Shown piece by piece: positions 62,441 through 64,000 of a stretch of 64,000 bases of DNA (position 1 is the first letter of the stretch; each line of letters begins with the position of its first letter). A model generated the notes under the pieces. That model made no database searches, had not been told where the DNA came from, and worked only from the letters and a program-made list of their open reading frames with translations. Source of the DNA: Monomorium pharaonis (taxonomy: Eukaryota; Arthropoda; Insecta; Hymenoptera; Formicidae); assembly GCF_013373865.1 (NCBI RefSeq), contig NC_050468.1, positions 14,281,496-14,345,495 on the forward strand. The letters run 5' to 3'. The translations under genes were made by a program, and so were the position numbers.

Positions 62441-63853
62441 GGATAAGTACTTAAAATTACAGAGACTATACCGCCGCATATAATATTGATGCCTTACGTA
62501 ATCCTGTGAAATGTCTAAAATAGAGGGATAATCTTTTCAAAGCGTTTTAATTTTTATTATTATACGACATTAATTAAATTAATTTTCGCTAATGTATTTG
62601 ATCACAATTTCATTTAATAAATTGCGCAGTTGTTAAATTACGTTATTAACTTTATTATTATAATTTTGTGGATGGTATCTTTGAATAAAATGCTAGTAAA
62701 TTTCATGTATACATTTAGCATTTATTAAAACAAAGGTTAATTGATGTACGTGCGTGCGTGCGTGTGAATAGGTTTACCATTTTATTTTTCCCAAGTCTTA
62801 ACAATTGCAATAAATAAAATTTCACTAAATTCCAATAATTTACATCAATGAAGTGACTCGAGCGTAATGTTGCGCGTTATTTTTTAATGCGCTGGCTAAA
62901 AATGCCGATATCCCGTTCCTGATGTTATACGTGGTATGCTTTTAGCCCGAAAATGCGCGGCGCGCGGAAGCTCTCGTTGGGACGAAAAATATTCTCCGTG
63001 TAATTGCACGCAACCATTTGCGTGCGAGACTACGTACGAGCAGCGAAACATGCTGCGGGCCTGCTGAAAATGATACTGCGTGACGACACGATGCGATGCA
63101 CGATGTGCGATCTTTCTTTTAATGAAAATTTGCTGAACATCAAATATTTTTCTTCTTCATTTTTCGTCTCTTCATGCAACGTAAATTTTTTTAATGACCG
63201 TCCGCTCTCTCTCTTCTTTACGGCTATATTATTTGCACTCTCTTAAGATAGACCATATGAGAACGGTTAGAAATCATGCTTACCATTATGTTTATCTTGG
63301 TATTCGCTCAGGGAATTAATATTGCTTGGAGAAAACCCATCGTATCGCTTTCGTATACTTTTTTTCGGTATTTCCTAAGTAGAGCGTGTCGTCACCGTCA
63401 GATTAGTTTTTAAAAGCAAATTTCTTTATGAATACAAAATCGGGTTTTTTTTCTATAACGAAAATTGAGCGAAAAATCAAGATATAGATATAAAATTTTG
63501 CCTGTAAGTGTATAATTTTGTCGAATTAAAAATCTTAGCGATGTTAACACAAAGGATATTTTATTTCAACGATAGAAATTATAATTTGGAACGAAGTTCC
63601 GAATGATTAAAATATCAAATGACGCCAATTTTTCGTTGGGGACGGATTAACGTGCAGTTTATTGGAAAATCCCAATTTTACATGACGGCTCATGTCGCGT
63701 TGTATCATATCGCACTATAAACTGTGTTATCATAAACTTCGATAATGGTTGAGAAACGGTACGCCGCGCATAAAGTTGTATTGGATTAAAAAGTTAGGGC
63801 GCGCTTGAATCTCGAAGCGCAGCAATAATTTCCCGACTGGCGGATATTTCTTG

Positions 63854-63855
<2 letters not shown>
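62440..63855. other. Mixed to AT-rich stretch
   Basis: Contains a small (GTGC)n-like run at about 62748-62764 and a mixed island at 62850-63120. No gene was seen. Confidence 0.45.

Positions 63856-63913
<58 letters not shown>
63856..63913. repeat. (AT)29 microsatellite
   Basis: Pure AT alternation of about 58 bp, the longest AT dinucleotide tract of the window. Confidence 0.95.
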
Positions 63914-63915
<2 letters not shown>

Positions 63916-64000
63916 CGCCGGCGCGGAATCTCGACAGATGTGGCAACTTGTTAGCTCGTAGAAACTTAAATGCGCTCGAAAGTGCGAACGTAAAATCGGA

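Overview
This window looks like a piece of an insect nuclear genome, most probably hymenopteran and plausibly an ant. That reading is inference. It rests on one spliced, intron-rich gene with short GT-AG introns, AT-rich DNA interrupted by CpG-rich GC blocks, many (GA)n/(CT)n microsatellites, dispersed AT-rich repeats, and a short TAACC run like the insect TTAGG telomere unit. No bacterial operons, rRNA, tRNA or CRISPR were seen.

The only gene I can identify is at the left end, on the + strand (1794-7899). It is a 14-exon, coiled-coil homologue of HMMR/RHAMM, the hyaluronan-mediated motility receptor, which is a spindle and centrosome microtubule protein. The exons join without frame conflict into 941 residues plus a stop. 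The N-terminal PPPGAYDPKF signature and the C-terminal GHQNPKQRIKHV motif are both clear. The initiator exon was not found and probably lies upstream of the window.

From 7900 to the right end I see no convincing protein-coding exon. GC-rich, CpG-dense blocks alternate with AT-rich stretches. The GC-rich blocks lie at about 10.5-11.4, 14.0-15.8, 17.5-18.5, 22.3-24.7, 26.1-27.7, 31.0-32.8, 39.3-43.8, 47.9-53.1, 55.4-56.3 and 60.5-62.4 kb. They are candidate promoters or enhancers, but nothing proves it. The 47.9-53.1 kb block is the largest. It looks like the promoter and non-coding first exon of a + strand gene whose coding part would lie beyond the window: it has GA-rich 5'UTR-like sequence, triplet repeats, a 20-codon small ORF and a GT donor at 50757.

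Several repeat relationships were found by reading. A GC-rich module of about 100 bp occurs three times with nearly constant internal spacing (27.3, 29.4 and 29.9 kb). Two copies of an AT-rich element of about 505 bp lie in opposite orientation (38.4 and 53.8 kb). Shorter repeat pairs occur at 20.2/54.5, 16.9/35.1, 25.9/38.1, 18.35/19.80 and 12.2/25.3 kb. I found no clear exotic new system. The best leads are the three-copy module, the AT-rich repeat family and the putative distal promoter block.
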